From Gongronella butleri (lineage: Eukaryota; Mucoromycota; Mucoromycetes; Mucorales; Cunninghamellaceae): 64,000 nucleotides of DNA. The stretch lies in NCBI GenBank assembly GCA_025201375.1, contig JAIWZP010000048.1, positions 156,252-220,251 on the forward strand, given 5' to 3'. This document shows, piece by piece, positions 24,758-35,236 of this stretch (the first letter of the stretch is position 1; each line of letters starts with the position of its first letter). The position numbers and the translations under genes were made by a program. Below the pieces are notes generated by a model. The model was not told the origin of the DNA and did no database searches. It was given only the letters and a program-made list of their open reading frames with translations.

Positions 24758-26241
24758 ATGCTTGCCAAGCTCGCTGCATGCGCCGCCTTGGCCCAGGGCA
24801 TCCAATTGGTGTCTGCTGACTATTGGTCCAACTTCAATTCGAGCGTGAACCCTCTCAACGTGAAGGTGCCCCAAATCACACAGACCACGTCGATTGATCC
24901 CGTCACGGAGTGCACGTACTACACGCCTGATCCCTCGTTGATCACCATCACGCCCACCGACTGGCCCTCCAATTGGCTCACGGCCACCACCAATGGCATG
25001 AACACCAGTGCTGAATTCACCGCCCTTTACAACTCGATCAATTGGGCCAACGCGCCCAACATCTCGGTGCGCACCTTCAACACCGATGGCTCCATGAACA
25101 CCAATGGCTACGACGTGGCCAATGATCCCGATTGTTGGTGGACTGTCTCTGGCTGCACGGTGCCCAAGCTCCAGGATGTCAATGCTGACATTTACAAGTG
25201 TCCTGAGCCCGATACGTGGGGCTTGTCGTATGACGACGGCCCCAATTGCTCGCACAATGCCTTTTACAACTTTTTGCAGGAGCAAAATCTGCGCGCTTCC
25301 ATGTTTTACATTGGCTCCAACGTCATGAACTGGCCCTATGGTGCCATGCGTGGTGTCCAAGACGGCCATCACATTGCTTCCCACACCTGGTCCCATCAGG
25401 TAAAAAAAAACATCCATTGTCGTGCCCTCTTTTTTTTTTTTTTTTTTTTTGGCTTCATGCCAAGCTATTGGCAATGTTTCACGATCCCCGATCACTCAAC
25501 TTTATGATTTTTTGTTCATTTTTGATAGTACATGACGACCCTGACCAACCAAGAAGTGCTCGCCGAGTTCTACTACACGCAAAAGATGATTCACTTGGCC
25601 ACTGGTGTGACACCTCGCTACTGGCGCGCTGTAAGTCTCCCATTGGCACCCTAAAAACACGCATTTTCGCATTGACCAGGCGATTGACACGGTCGTTTTT
25701 TAATTTTTAATTTTTTTTTTAGCCCTATGGTGATGTCGATGATCGTGTGCGCTGGATTGCCACGCAATTGAACCTGACGACGATCCTCTGGGACTATGAT
25801 ACCAACGACTGGCAGGCAGGCGACGGTGTGCCCGAGTCGACGGTGCAAAACACGTACAATGAATTCATCCAGATGGGCAACAATGGCTCGATGGCCAGCG
25901 GTGGCAACATTGTGCTGACGCACGAGATCAACAACACGACGATGCAATTGGCCGTCGAGAACATCCCCAACATGCTCAAGTCTTACAAGCACGTCGTCAA
26001 CGTTGCCACCTGCATGAACATCACGTACCCGTACATGGAGCAGACCGTTGCCTTCCCCTCCTTTAGCCAATTCATTGCGCAAAACAGCTCGGGTGCGGGC
26101 GGTGCCGCCTCCAGCATCACCACGGGCGCCGGCGCTCAGAGCTCAAGCTCGTCTTCCTCGTCGGGCGCCATGTCCTCTGCCCAAGCCAATGCCGGTGTCG
26201 CCATTTTGATGACGGTCGTGGCCGCTGCGCTTGCCCTCTAA
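24758..26241 (+). CDS. Chitin deacetylase, GPI-anchored
   Basis: Exons 24758-25399, 25529-25630 and 25723-26241 encode 420 residues. A signal peptide occupies about residues 1-20. The NodB-type deacetylase domain shows all five motifs: LSYDDGP (metal and base Asp), HTWSHQ (metal His pair), RYWRAPYGD, LWDYDTNDW and IVLTHE (catalytic His). The enzyme converts chitin to chitosan at the cell wall. The C-terminus is Ser-rich followed by a hydrophobic tail ending ALAL, typical of a GPI attachment signal, so it should sit on the plasma membrane or wall. Several N-x-S/T sites are present. Strong C-ending codon bias and a clear TATA box suggest high expression. A polyadenylation hexamer lies at 26299-26304. 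Confidence 0.94.
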
Positions 26242-26298
26242 ATCTTTCCCAATGGGCCCCCTTTCTCCCTTCCCTCATATGCTCTCTGTACAACCCTC

Positions 26299-26304
26299 AA
26301 TAAA
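26299..26304 (+). terminator. Polyadenylation signal of chitin deacetylase gene
   Basis: AATAAA 58 bp after the stop codon. Confidence 0.6.
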
Positions 26305-28130
26305 AACTAGTCTTTTTTTCACTCCAAAACGCGCAATGTCTTTGGTCTTGCCCAGGATGCTGGGATTTGCATGAGCCTGTACGACTCTGAGTTGGGCGCG
26401 CACACGGGGGGTTCCATTTTTGATCAAGGTTGAATAAAAAAACGTCCATTTTTGGCGAAATTAAGCTGTCTCTGTGTCACGTTGAGCGGCCTATGATGTT
26501 GCTCTTCTTGGTCAGTTCAAAGGTGAGGCCGATGAAAGAGCTTGATTTGGCCACCGGTGTTCTCAATGGCACCTCTATTGGCCGCAATCGCCTCCTTGAG
26601 GGTCAATGGACGAACGGCAGACGCGCCATCCTTGCAACGTGCTCGAGTGGCTTTGTAAACGCGTCATTTTGGTCCTTGACCCCCCTCCCCTTTTTTTCGC
26701 CACCCTGCACGCCCTGGCACCAACGACCCAGCAACCCAGTGCCAAGAAAATTTCTGTAGCAACAAAAATAACAAGATTTTGATTTGCCCATCTCACGACC
26801 ACTATATTTTCCACCCCCATCCGATGAATTTTAAAAAAAAAGACGACAAAAAGCATGTTCCACTTCCTTTCAGGGCTGTCTCGCCTTGCCCTGCAAACCG
26901 CAGCCAAGTCTAGACTCATTGTCTTTTCCCTGTGCATGTACCCCACGCCTGCTCTGTATAAGCAATGGCTGGAAAATGACGTGTCCATTGGGCCAGGCCA
27001 CATTGTCGCCATAAACGGCCGCAAAAAAAAAAAAAAAAAAAACAAAAAGCCTCGCGATGCACGACAAATAGCCGCCGTGCACGGCTGGCCCTCTTCTCCC
27101 TTCCAATGTTCCAGTTTTGAAATATTAAAAGCCTAATCTTTATTTTTAGATGCATGTGGGCGTGCTCGGCTCCTCCGGGGACACCATTACGTCAGTTGTC
27201 AAAACAAAAGCACTCCCTCACGCGACCCGTCTCACCCACCGTCCTCATTGGCTTTGTACTCCCCCTCTTTTTTTTTTGCCCCCTCCCCCCTCGTGCTGAT
27301 TCTGAAGGACTAAGCTCGGCTATTCCTTGTGTGGAGCCCCCAAATGCAGAAATATTCGACACGCATGGCTTATGATGTACTTTTATGTGCGAAGGCGCTC
27401 AGTGCTTGGCAGTTCAAGAAAATAAAATGGGGACACGCGCACTGTGCATTATTGCAATATCATTCTCCTGCAAATTAATACGCAAAATGGCTTATTGCTC
27501 GTCAACTGACAGATGGGCTGTTATCATTTTCGGTTTTTTTTTTTTTTTTTTTGTGGTTTCTTCATGCCTATTACTTGCAGATGAGCTTGGCGTCATCCTG
27601 GAGCCCTATTTTTTTCGATTTTGGTTTGGAAGCTGGGTTATAGCTGATTTTGGATCGGCTATGATAGTGGCGCCCATTTTGCCTGCTTCAAGCCAGCAAA
27701 TTTGACGCCCTCACTGGGGTTATCAGCTCATTAGGACGCCCTGGACGCGTTTCAGACCATGTGCAGCGTGCCTGTTTGCTGAAATCATTACGAGTTGCGC
27801 GATTTTGCAAAATGCATGACATTAAATCCCTTTTTATAGGACAATACCCGTGAAATTTTTTTCTTCATCGTCTGCATCTTTCATCGAGCTAGTGCACCCT
27901 GGCATTGCAAGGTCCAATGCCAACAGTTTTGTCTTTTTGCTGGCAAGTTCTCGCAAGTTTGCAAAAAAAAAAAAAGATAAATCACCATGAAGCGTCTCCA
28001 ATTTAAAGTGATAGCGGACAGGTTCATGCCATATTGCTGTGATTTGAAGCCATTAGAGCCTCCACGAACAGGCAAAACTTTGATTTTGGTAGCAAGTGAC
28101 CGTTGGCGCTCAAACGCGTCCGAGTTGCGG
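26305..28130. other. Intergenic region, nothing supportable
   Basis: Short frames on both strands have no recognisable motifs and are broken by A and T runs (for example near 27023-27042 and 27533-27552). The right end carries the promoter of the six-HTH gene. Confidence 0.5.
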
Positions 28131-28133
28131 GGC

Positions 28134-28140
28134 TTTAAAA
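28134..28140 (+). promoter_or_regulatory. Possible TATA element of the six-HTH gene
   Basis: TTTAAAA about 65 bp before the ATG at 28205, followed by a CT-rich leader like those of the other genes here. Confidence 0.35.
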
Positions 28141-28204
28141 GTGAATGTCGCAGTCCGACCACGTTCGTTTCTCTCCCTTTCCGTTTCAAACTATCTTTTG
28201 CGAG

Positions 28205-29335
28205 ATGCATCCCCTCACACAAGCGAAACGAGACGAAATCAAAGTTTGTCTACTGAATGGCAAGTCAAACCTGCAAACGGCGCACGACTGTGGCGTCAGT
28301 CAATCTTCGGTGTCAAGAGAGCGAATCAGGAACGGTCTTTGCAGGCCGCCCCGCGACGCGTCGACTACAAAAAAAATCAAGCAGCTTCTTCTCGACGGCA
28401 TATCTATGAATAAGATTGCTCGAGAGTGCAGCGTGCCGTGGGACAAAGTGCGAAGGATACAATTTTTGAACGACATCCCGGCGAATAACCGCAGAACATA
28501 TGACGAAAGCACGCTTGAAGAGATCAAAAGGCAACTCATAAACGGCACGCCAGTGACTACGGTTGCAAAGGATTTCCATGTCGGATTTCAATTTGTGAGG
28601 ACGATAAAAAAAAAAGCCAGTATCGGCCTAGGCAGCTCAAGTATGAGGCTCAGTGCGAATAAAATCGAGGAGATCAAGAAACGCCTCCACGACGGCCAAT
28701 CTGCAATGGCCACAGCGAAATTTTGCGGTGTGAGCTGCACGACAGTTACGAAAATTAGAAATCGCTACAAGATCCCAATTACGTGGATGACCAGGTCAAA
28801 GCTCAGTGCAACAAAAATCGAAGAGATCAAGAAGCACCTCTGCGATGGCCAATCTGCTAGTGCCACGGCGAAATTCTGTGGTGTTAGCCGCGACACGATT
28901 CGCAAAATTACAAAATACTACAAGATCCCATTTGCTCGGAGGCGCTTTTCACCCAGTACGACAAAAGTCAACGAGATCAAGAAACAACACCTTTGCGGCG
29001 GACGATCTGGCAATTTTACAGCGAAATTTTGTGGAATGTGCTGCGCAACAGTTTGCAAATTCCCCAAGCATCACGGGATCTTGCGGCTGCTCAAACAGCT
29101 AAACCAAAACGACATAGATCCTTGCTGGACCGTAGAAAAGTGCAAAAACAGCAAAGTCACTGCGAGGCATGTGGAAATGTCGCGTGAAACCGAAGGCTTG
29201 CAGGTCATCAAGGAAGAATCGATTGAATTGCCATCGTTGACAACCAGTGGCATGTCCTTCAACATCACCACTGTTGATGTACCATTGGCGAGCATCGAGT
29301 TTCTGGACGCGATCCCTTTTTGCATCTTGATTTGA
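28205..29335 (+). CDS. Protein of six tandem helix-turn-helix units
   Basis: A single-exon frame of 376 residues from ATG 28205 (an in-frame ATG at 28145 would add 20 residues). Residues 4-292 consist of six repeats of 46-51 residues. Each has a first helix ending in a conserved Gly (positions 19, 65, 114, 164, 215 and 265/266) and a second part of the form A-x2-[CF]-x-V with a recognition-like helix. Units 4-6 are closest to each other (IEEIKK, DGQSA, TAKFCGVS). The pattern resembles the HTH of resolvases and Tc1/mariner transposases, which normally occurs once or twice next to a catalytic domain. None is present: the tail (293-376) is acidic and hydrophobic without recognisable motifs. Unit 6 has extra Cys and a weaker second helix. 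It is probably a DNA-binding protein, perhaps derived from a transposase; function unknown. Confidence 0.7.
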   Translation: MHPLTQAKRDEIKVCLLNGKSNLQTAHDCGVSQSSVSRERIRNGLCRPPRDASTTKKIKQLLLDGISMNKIARECSVPWDKVRRIQFLNDIPANNRRTYDESTLEEIKRQLINGTPVTTVAKDFHVGFQFVRTIKKKASIGLGSSSMRLSANKIEEIKKRLHDGQSAMATAKFCGVSCTTVTKIRNRYKIPITWMTRSKLSATKIEEIKKHLCDGQSASATAKFCGVSRDTIRKITKYYKIPFARRRFSPSTTKVNEIKKQHLCGGRSGNFTAKFCGMCCATVCKFPKHHGILRLLKQLNQNDIDPCWTVEKCKNSKVTARHVEMSRETEGLQVIKEESIELPSLTTSGMSFNITTVDVPLASIEFLDAIPFCILI

Positions 29336-30964
29336 TGCCTCCCGTTGCCTCCTATATTTTTTTTTGCCTCAATTACTGTAACAAGAGCTGCCTATAAAAG
29401 TACAAAGAGCACAATAGAAGCGTGTAAAAATATTTCAAAAGGAGTAATTGAAGTTTTACATTTTTGATTCGATTTTGATTTGCGTAAATATTCGCCCATC
29501 TGGACATCCATGTGGGGACCGAAGTGTGCCCGAGCGCGTCGCCATTTAACGGTGCAAGATTCATCTCGATCGACCAGATATTTTGCGAGTTTTGATACGA
29601 TTGTGCTGAATTTGTAAAAATGTCGCGCCTTTCTCGACAATGAGCTAATGAACCTCCGATTTTTACTTGTTTTCTGTGAAGAGAAGATAGATACCGTTGT
29701 GCATCCAGTCTGGGAGTGCTGCGGCCACGGGATGGTTTACAATGATGATTTTCAAAAACGACGCACTTTCCAAGGGTAACGCCGAGGGGTTGAAAATGAC
29801 GAGATATAGGTCTTTCAATCACAAGGTAGAGCGCGCTTTGTTTGCCAATAAAAATGAAGTAAAAATCGCAAATCGATTAACTGGTTCTGGCGTGAAACGT
29901 GATGGACACGGTCGTTTTCGACCCAAGGCCAAGTTGACAAAATCGGAAACAGAGCCGTGAAGCATGGACCATCAGAAAGAGCACGGTCTGCTGCATACGT
30001 AAAACGATTCCCAAGCAGAATTAAAGTGAGAAACTCGATTGCGGGTCAACTTGGGCGCGTGATAAACCGCGTCAAACATTGTGTTGCACGCGTATGTACC
30101 TAATCAAGTCCATGGACTTGGTGCCTCTCGTGATAGCGGACGCGTCGGCGGCGATATAGGAGCGCGTTTTCCCCGTGCAATTCACGCTTGAGGTTAAATT
30201 TAAAATCACAAATTGCTCGTCAACGAGTACGTTGATCCCCTTCTGTTTTGGCCGTTTCGGTGAGGTCTCCATGCAGTAAACCATGTGTGCAAGTTTAATG
30301 CAATTACGGCGGCCTGATTTATCAATTTTCAATTTTTTTTCTCTTTTCCAGCAGCCATTCACATCTAATTTTTGATTCGCATGCGATGCTTCTCCAACTA
30401 ATTTGCGACAGATGCAGCCTGATTGAGGAAGACGCCAGTGCATAAAGATCGGGGGTTGACAGAAAGGGTGGCGAAGAACGGCGAAACGTCAACTTTTACA
30501 GTATAAAACGCTGATTTCTCCACCAATTTACGTTGCATAGTGGTAAAACCACATTCATTTGGAAGCGAGATTCGAATCCTAGCTCTTGCCAGAAAGCTAC
30601 ATATTGTGTTGGCTGAGTCTCGAATTTCAGGCGCGAAACATATAAAAAACATTTTAATGCATTGCTTACGCCTACAAAATCCAACGTCAGTACCATTACC
30701 TGGTAAGTAGATATACAGCGTAAAGGCACAGCTTTCCAATGATCTAAATGGCACCGCCGAGGTCTATGTGTTTGTAAAATTGTGAAGAAAATAAGCGAAA
30801 AGCGCATAAAAAGTGCCAATTCACCGCAGTCGAGCGCCCGCCGGGCGAGCGGAGTTGTGCCCCACACCTTGGGGGGGAACATTGAGCCAGAATTTTAGCG
30901 CGGCGTTGTTCCGCTGTGCCCTATTTCTTCTCTTTCTTTCCTTATTCCCTTTTCTTGGGCTGCT
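29336..30964. other. Intergenic region with possible tRNA-derived remnant
   Basis: No clear gene. A stretch near 30533-30585 resembles pol III A and B boxes (see findings). Minus-strand frames between 30072 and 30882 lack motifs and introns that would make them genes. The last 100 bp are the CT-rich leader of the cyclophilin gene. Confidence 0.45.
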
Positions 30965-32511
30965 ATGATCAATCCAAGAGTCTTTTTCGACATTGACATT
31001 GATGGTCAAAGGAGTAAGCTTACCGAAGCGATCTGCGCAGGATGCTTTGCTGTGAAATCATACTCATGGTGGTTTTTGCTTTTTTTTCTTAGTTGGGCGC
31101 GTGATCTTTGAGCTTTTTGCCGATGAGGTGCCCAAGACGGCCGAGAACTTTCGATCGTTGTGCACTGGTAAGGGCGGACGGATCCGAGCGACATTGAGAG
31201 GGGGGAGGGGGGTTGCTTATTAAATTTTTTATTTTTATTTTTATTTTTTAGGCGAGCGCGGTATTGGCAAAGTGAGCAACACGCTTTTGCACTACCGCGG
31301 GTCGATTTTCCACCGGATCATCAAAGGCTTTATGTGCCAGGGCGGCGACTTTACAAAGCGCAATGGCTCTGGCGGCGAGAGCATATATGGCGCGACGTTT
31401 GCAGACGAATCGTTTACGCGCAAGCACACGTCCGAGGGCCTTCTTAGCATGGCAAACCGCGGACCCGGCACCAATGGGTCGCAATTCTTCATCACGACGC
31501 GCCCAACACCGCATCTCGATGGAAAACACGTCGTTTTCGGCCACGTCGTCCATGGATTCGACGTTGTGCAAAAAATGGAGGCCGAGGCTGTTGATGAGCG
31601 CGATAGGCCTCTGCACACCGTGATGATTGCCAATTGCGGCGAGCTCGAGCTGCGCCTGCCTGCCCAGCAACAAGGTAGCCTAGAATTGACGGCCATTGGG
31701 AGTACAGATGGAGTGGAAGGGGGTCAAAAACTGAAATTCTCATTTCCTTTTTTTTTGCAGCTGCGGGTGCGGCTGTCTCTGGGTCGGAAGGCGAGTCGGA
31801 CGAGGAGAGTGCGAGCGACGACGAAGAACGACGACGTTCGCGCAAGCGGAAACACAAAAAGGGGTCGAAAAAGGATCGCAAGAAGAAGAAGCGATCAAAG
31901 AAGCGGCGCCGCAGCTCGAGCGTGGATTCTGACGACGACAATGACGACAATGAGTCGTCGCGCCGCCATCGCCGCCGCCGTCACCACCGTCACCGACGAC
32001 ACGACCGCTCGCGTTCGCGTTCGCGTTCGCGTTCGCGTTCGCCTTCTCGCTCGCAATCCGCGTCGCCTGCGGTGCATGACGATGATCGCGCACCAGCGAG
32101 CCCCAAACGACGCGACAAGGACGACAAGGACGCGTCGCGTTCAATTTCGCGTTCACGTTCGCGTTCGCGCTCACGCTCGCCGACGCGCAGCCGATCGCGG
32201 TCGGCGCGTCGATCTTTGTCGCGCTCTCGATCACGCTCTCGCTCCCGCTCGCGATCGCCCGGTCGCTACCAGAGGCGCCATGACGATTACCAGGCACCTG
32301 CATGGGAGCGCGAGCGCCGCTTTGCCGGCGACCCCGAGGTGCAATTCAAGGGTCGCGGTAGAAAGGTAAAAAAAAAAAAAAAAAAAAAAAAAAAGTCAAG
32401 CAAAAATCAAAAAAGAACAATTATCCCAATGCTCTTTTTTTTTTGTTTCCCCAGAAATTCTACCCGTCCGCAGGATCGCGCACGAGCCTTGCTCGATTGT
32501 TTGAGCGATAG
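30965..32511 (+). CDS. SR-rich nuclear cyclophilin (PPIG-like peptidyl-prolyl isomerase)
   Basis: Exons 30965-31013, 31093-31167, 31252-31674, 31761-32365 and 32455-32511 encode 402 residues. Residues 1-180 are a cyclophilin domain that isomerises X-Pro bonds: [24 protein letters not shown] (catalytic Arg, Phe, Met, Gln), NGSQFFITT and [12 protein letters not shown]. The position that is Trp in cyclophilin A is His here, as in SR-cyclophilins. Residues 185-375 are Lys/Arg-rich with acidic patches, then long RS dipeptide runs (SRSRSRSRS) like splicing SR proteins, which suggests nuclear speckles and a role with the spliceosome or RNA polymerase II. The final small exon is Ser/Arg-rich. It converges with the next gene, only 51 bp between stop codons. 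Confidence 0.92.
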
Positions 32512-32562
32512 AAATAGAGTTGAATGTGGCCAAAAATAAAAAAAAAAATTAGAAAAGGGAGA

Positions 32563-33695
32563 TCAATCGCGGGTCTGCTCGCTATTTATTATCATAAATA
32601 CAAAGCTGAGCAATAAAGCAAAACAATTGACAGTAAAAAAAAATAAACAAAAAGAGACAGAAAAAAAGGAAAACTCTGAAAAATGAAGAAATTGGTCACC
32701 CATCGGCTGCGGTCGCTTCCGTTTCGAGCTCATCTTCCTCTGAATGGTGCTGTGTGGACAGGCCATTCTGATGGCGGCGAGCGAGCCTTGTGATGCACGC
32801 GATGTGTGCGAGGCGAGGGATGTTTGAAGTGAGATGATGGATGCATGCTCGTGTCGGTGCAACAGACTGGGTGAGAGGGACAATGAGATGCGATTACGAT
32901 TGCGAATGACACGTGCATCGTCTTGGGAAAGCGCGTCGAATCTCGCGACGAAGCTGTCGATTTGATTTCGAAAGTTGCATGCTTGGTGAACAAAAAAGCG
33001 GCTGATGCGTGCGAGGTGGCGTTTTTGTGTCTCCAGTTGGTCGTGCTTGATTCGCCACTCGGCATCGCGTTGTGCATGGTGGTCGACCTTCAAAGGGATG
33101 GGCGACACGGCGGCGTCGACAGCAATGCTATTGATATTTTCGGCATTTTCGTCAGTTTTTGTGTCCCAATCGTCAATTTCATCCTCGTCCATGTCGTCGC
33201 CTGCATCGATGATTGCAGTGGAAACAATGGGGCGACTGCGTGTGGGGTCGAGGATGCTCAATTCGGTCTCCACGCGGTGTAAAAAAGCCTTGAGGGCGCG
33301 ATAGTTGTGCTTACGCTGAGCGGCATTTTCTGCGGGCTTGGTGACGCGGTGGAGCAGCTTGGCCATGCGCCTGCTCTCGTGGTGCGCCGACCGTTTCATG
33401 GTGCTCACAAGATGGCCTGGTCTTGCCACCGTCGTGAAGGCATGTATCATACCACACTGTCGCGCTTGCTGCGCCGAATTTCTTGGAAAATGTCCACGAG
33501 GCTCTTCAAATCAGGGTGGAAACGCGCATTTTCCGGCGTCACAAATCGCAAACGCGGCGTACTACGCGGAAAAGTCACGGCTGGCGAGCTCATGGGTCGC
33601 CTCAGGCGTTTAACACGAGAACGCACCACGCCATTATCGCGGATGATGGGCGTTTCCATGCAATTCGCGCGTTCCTCAGCGCTGCTTTCAGACAT
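32563..33695 (-). CDS. Conserved-looking hypothetical coiled-coil protein
   Basis: ATG at 33695; exon 33695-33458, a 41-bp intron (donor GTGTGG, acceptor CCAG), then exon 33416-32563: 363 residues. The intron is short and inferred from phase alone. The first 75 residues include RSRVKRLRRPM and FHPDLKSLVDIFQEI. The middle has basic helices (MAKLLHRVT, NYRALKAFLHRVETELS), an acidic patch DDMDEDEIDDWD, and a probable coiled coil from AEWRIKHDQLETQKRHL through FDALSQDD. The C-terminus (from about residue 325) is Phe-rich and may be mis-modelled. I do not recognise the family; the small acidic/helical build would fit a subunit of a nuclear or kinetochore complex, but that is a guess. Confidence 0.6.
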
Positions 33696-34271
33696 TAGAA
33701 AAAAAAATCAAAGTAGGATGAATAAAAAGACAAAAAAAAATGAAAAAAAGAATGAATGAGCGCGCTTGTTTCATATGTTTTTTTTAGGGACAATCAAAAA
33801 AGCGCATCAAAACGTGGTCTGATTGATGCGCAGCCTCTTTGACTTGTCTTTTTGTGATCTTTTGAGGAATTCATTGTTCTGGCGCGTTAAAATATGTGGG
33901 GTCAGTATGCCGATCATGGTCGATCAATAAAAAACTGAAAAAAAAACTGAAAATGGCGCTTGGGCTTAGCAATTCGCAACGCGTCAGCGGAGTAGACGCG
34001 TCGGGTTCGTGTTCAGGGCATGCTCTTGACTTGCGTCATCTGCTTAGTTCACAGCAAAAGAAGGTCAGCGGAATAAAATCATAACAAAGGGGTGTCATGA
34101 GACGACGCTGAACCGCAAATTGGTAAATAACCTAGGAAGTGTATCTCCTCAAATTTTATTTGAGTTGAAATAGTGTGATTCATTTTTTTGTTTTAGTGAG
34201 AGAGAGAGAGAGAGAAAGAGAAGAGCGCGAGAGAGTTGAAAAGGAAGGTATCATAATAATAATGTGGTTGG
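33696..34271. other. Spacer between two minus-strand genes
   Basis: Contains an AG microsatellite near 34197-34216 and A/T runs; no gene seen. It should hold the promoter of the 33695 gene and the 3' end of the p24 gene. Confidence 0.5.
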
Positions 34272-35025
34272 CTAGACGCCACCACGGCGATGCTGGCTGA
34301 AGAAGCCGCGGATCACGAGGACCTGGAGAGCGGCCATGGACACAATGGCGATAGATTCAAGCGACGCGAACCAAAAGATGCGCTGCTCAGTGGACGCGAC
34401 GGTGCTGGCGTTGCGATTTTCGCGCGTGCGCAAGAACTTTTGCGCGCGCGAGATGGACGTGAGCGTGCCGCCGATACGGTAGAGGGTGTCCTCGAGTGTA
34501 GCAGCAGGGCTGTTGGCATTGGCCGCGGCATTGCCGGAAGTCGCCTCCTTTTCCGGATCGCGTGTGTGATCTTCGACCAAAAGTTCAAAATCGATCAATT
34601 TCTCGGCAAATGTCGACATGTCATTGGTGAAACACAAGGCGTACTCGCCCACGTGGCGCGCGTTCAGCACATAGTCGCCCTGGCGCTCACGCTCCCCATT
34701 GAGAATGATCTTGCCTTGCGGATCCGTCATTTCAAAGTCAATGTCAAACGAGCCGCCCGATTGCACCTAAAAATCAGCATAAAAAGAAAGAGGGTCGGGC
34801 ATGAGCGACGACATGGCGACGAGACCAAGGGTAAAAAAAGAGAAAAAAAAAAAAAGACGGCCAACTTACAGCAAAATACAGGCCAAGCTTCTTGTTTGGG
34901 GTATCGACCCAGGTGAAAAAGCAAGGCCGGTCGTGGGCAAGGATATTGTAGGTAAGAACAGTCGCTTGCACGCGACAAAACCACACCAGCAAGGCAACAA
35001 GGCTAAAATGAACCAGGCGGGCCAT
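34272..35025 (-). CDS. p24/EMP24-GOLD family cargo receptor
   Basis: Two exons (35025-34870, 34766-34272) encode 216 residues, the usual size. p24 proteins are type I membrane proteins that cycle between ER and Golgi in COPII/COPI vesicles and help sort GPI-anchored cargo. A signal peptide (ALLVWFCRVQA) is followed by the GOLD domain (CFFTWVDTPNKKLGLYFAV, GSFDIDFEMTDP, GEYALCFTNDMSTFAEK), a coiled-coil neck (LEDTLYRIGGTLTSI), a transmembrane helix near residues 182-204, and a cytosolic tail FFSQHRRGGV, whose FF and RR fit COPII and COPI sorting signals. Which subfamily it belongs to is not decided. It is divergent from the uridine kinase gene, with 211 bp between start codons. Confidence 0.92.
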
Positions 35026-35236
35026 GAGCAAGATGAAGGAATGGAGAAAGTAGGTGTATTGTACCTCGAAAAGCCCAATTGCTCGTCGCCACCGAAAAAG
35101 ATGCATTTGGAGCGGGGCTTGCAATATTCACGCGCCGACCAATGGGATCAATTCCGCTGCAAAAGCACAAAAATGCGGCTTTGCATTCGCATTTCTATTT
35201 TTCCCGCGCTCTTCTTCCCTTTTTCCTCTCGTTCTC
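35026..35236. promoter_or_regulatory. Short bidirectional promoter, p24 / uridine kinase
   Basis: Only 211 bp separate the two divergent ATGs, so the core promoters must overlap or share elements. Confidence 0.6.

Noticed and set aside
26430..27705. Frames between the chitin deacetylase and six-HTH genes
   Set aside because: Interrupted by A/T runs, no recognisable domains, and no consistent splice sites linking them.
30072..30882. Overlapping minus-strand frames of 118-128 codons
   Set aside because: No motifs, different frames without plausible splicing, and AT-rich composition; treated as spacer.
34197..34216. AG dinucleotide run considered as a regulatory GAGA element
   Set aside because: A plain microsatellite downstream of the p24 stop codon; nothing points to a regulatory role.
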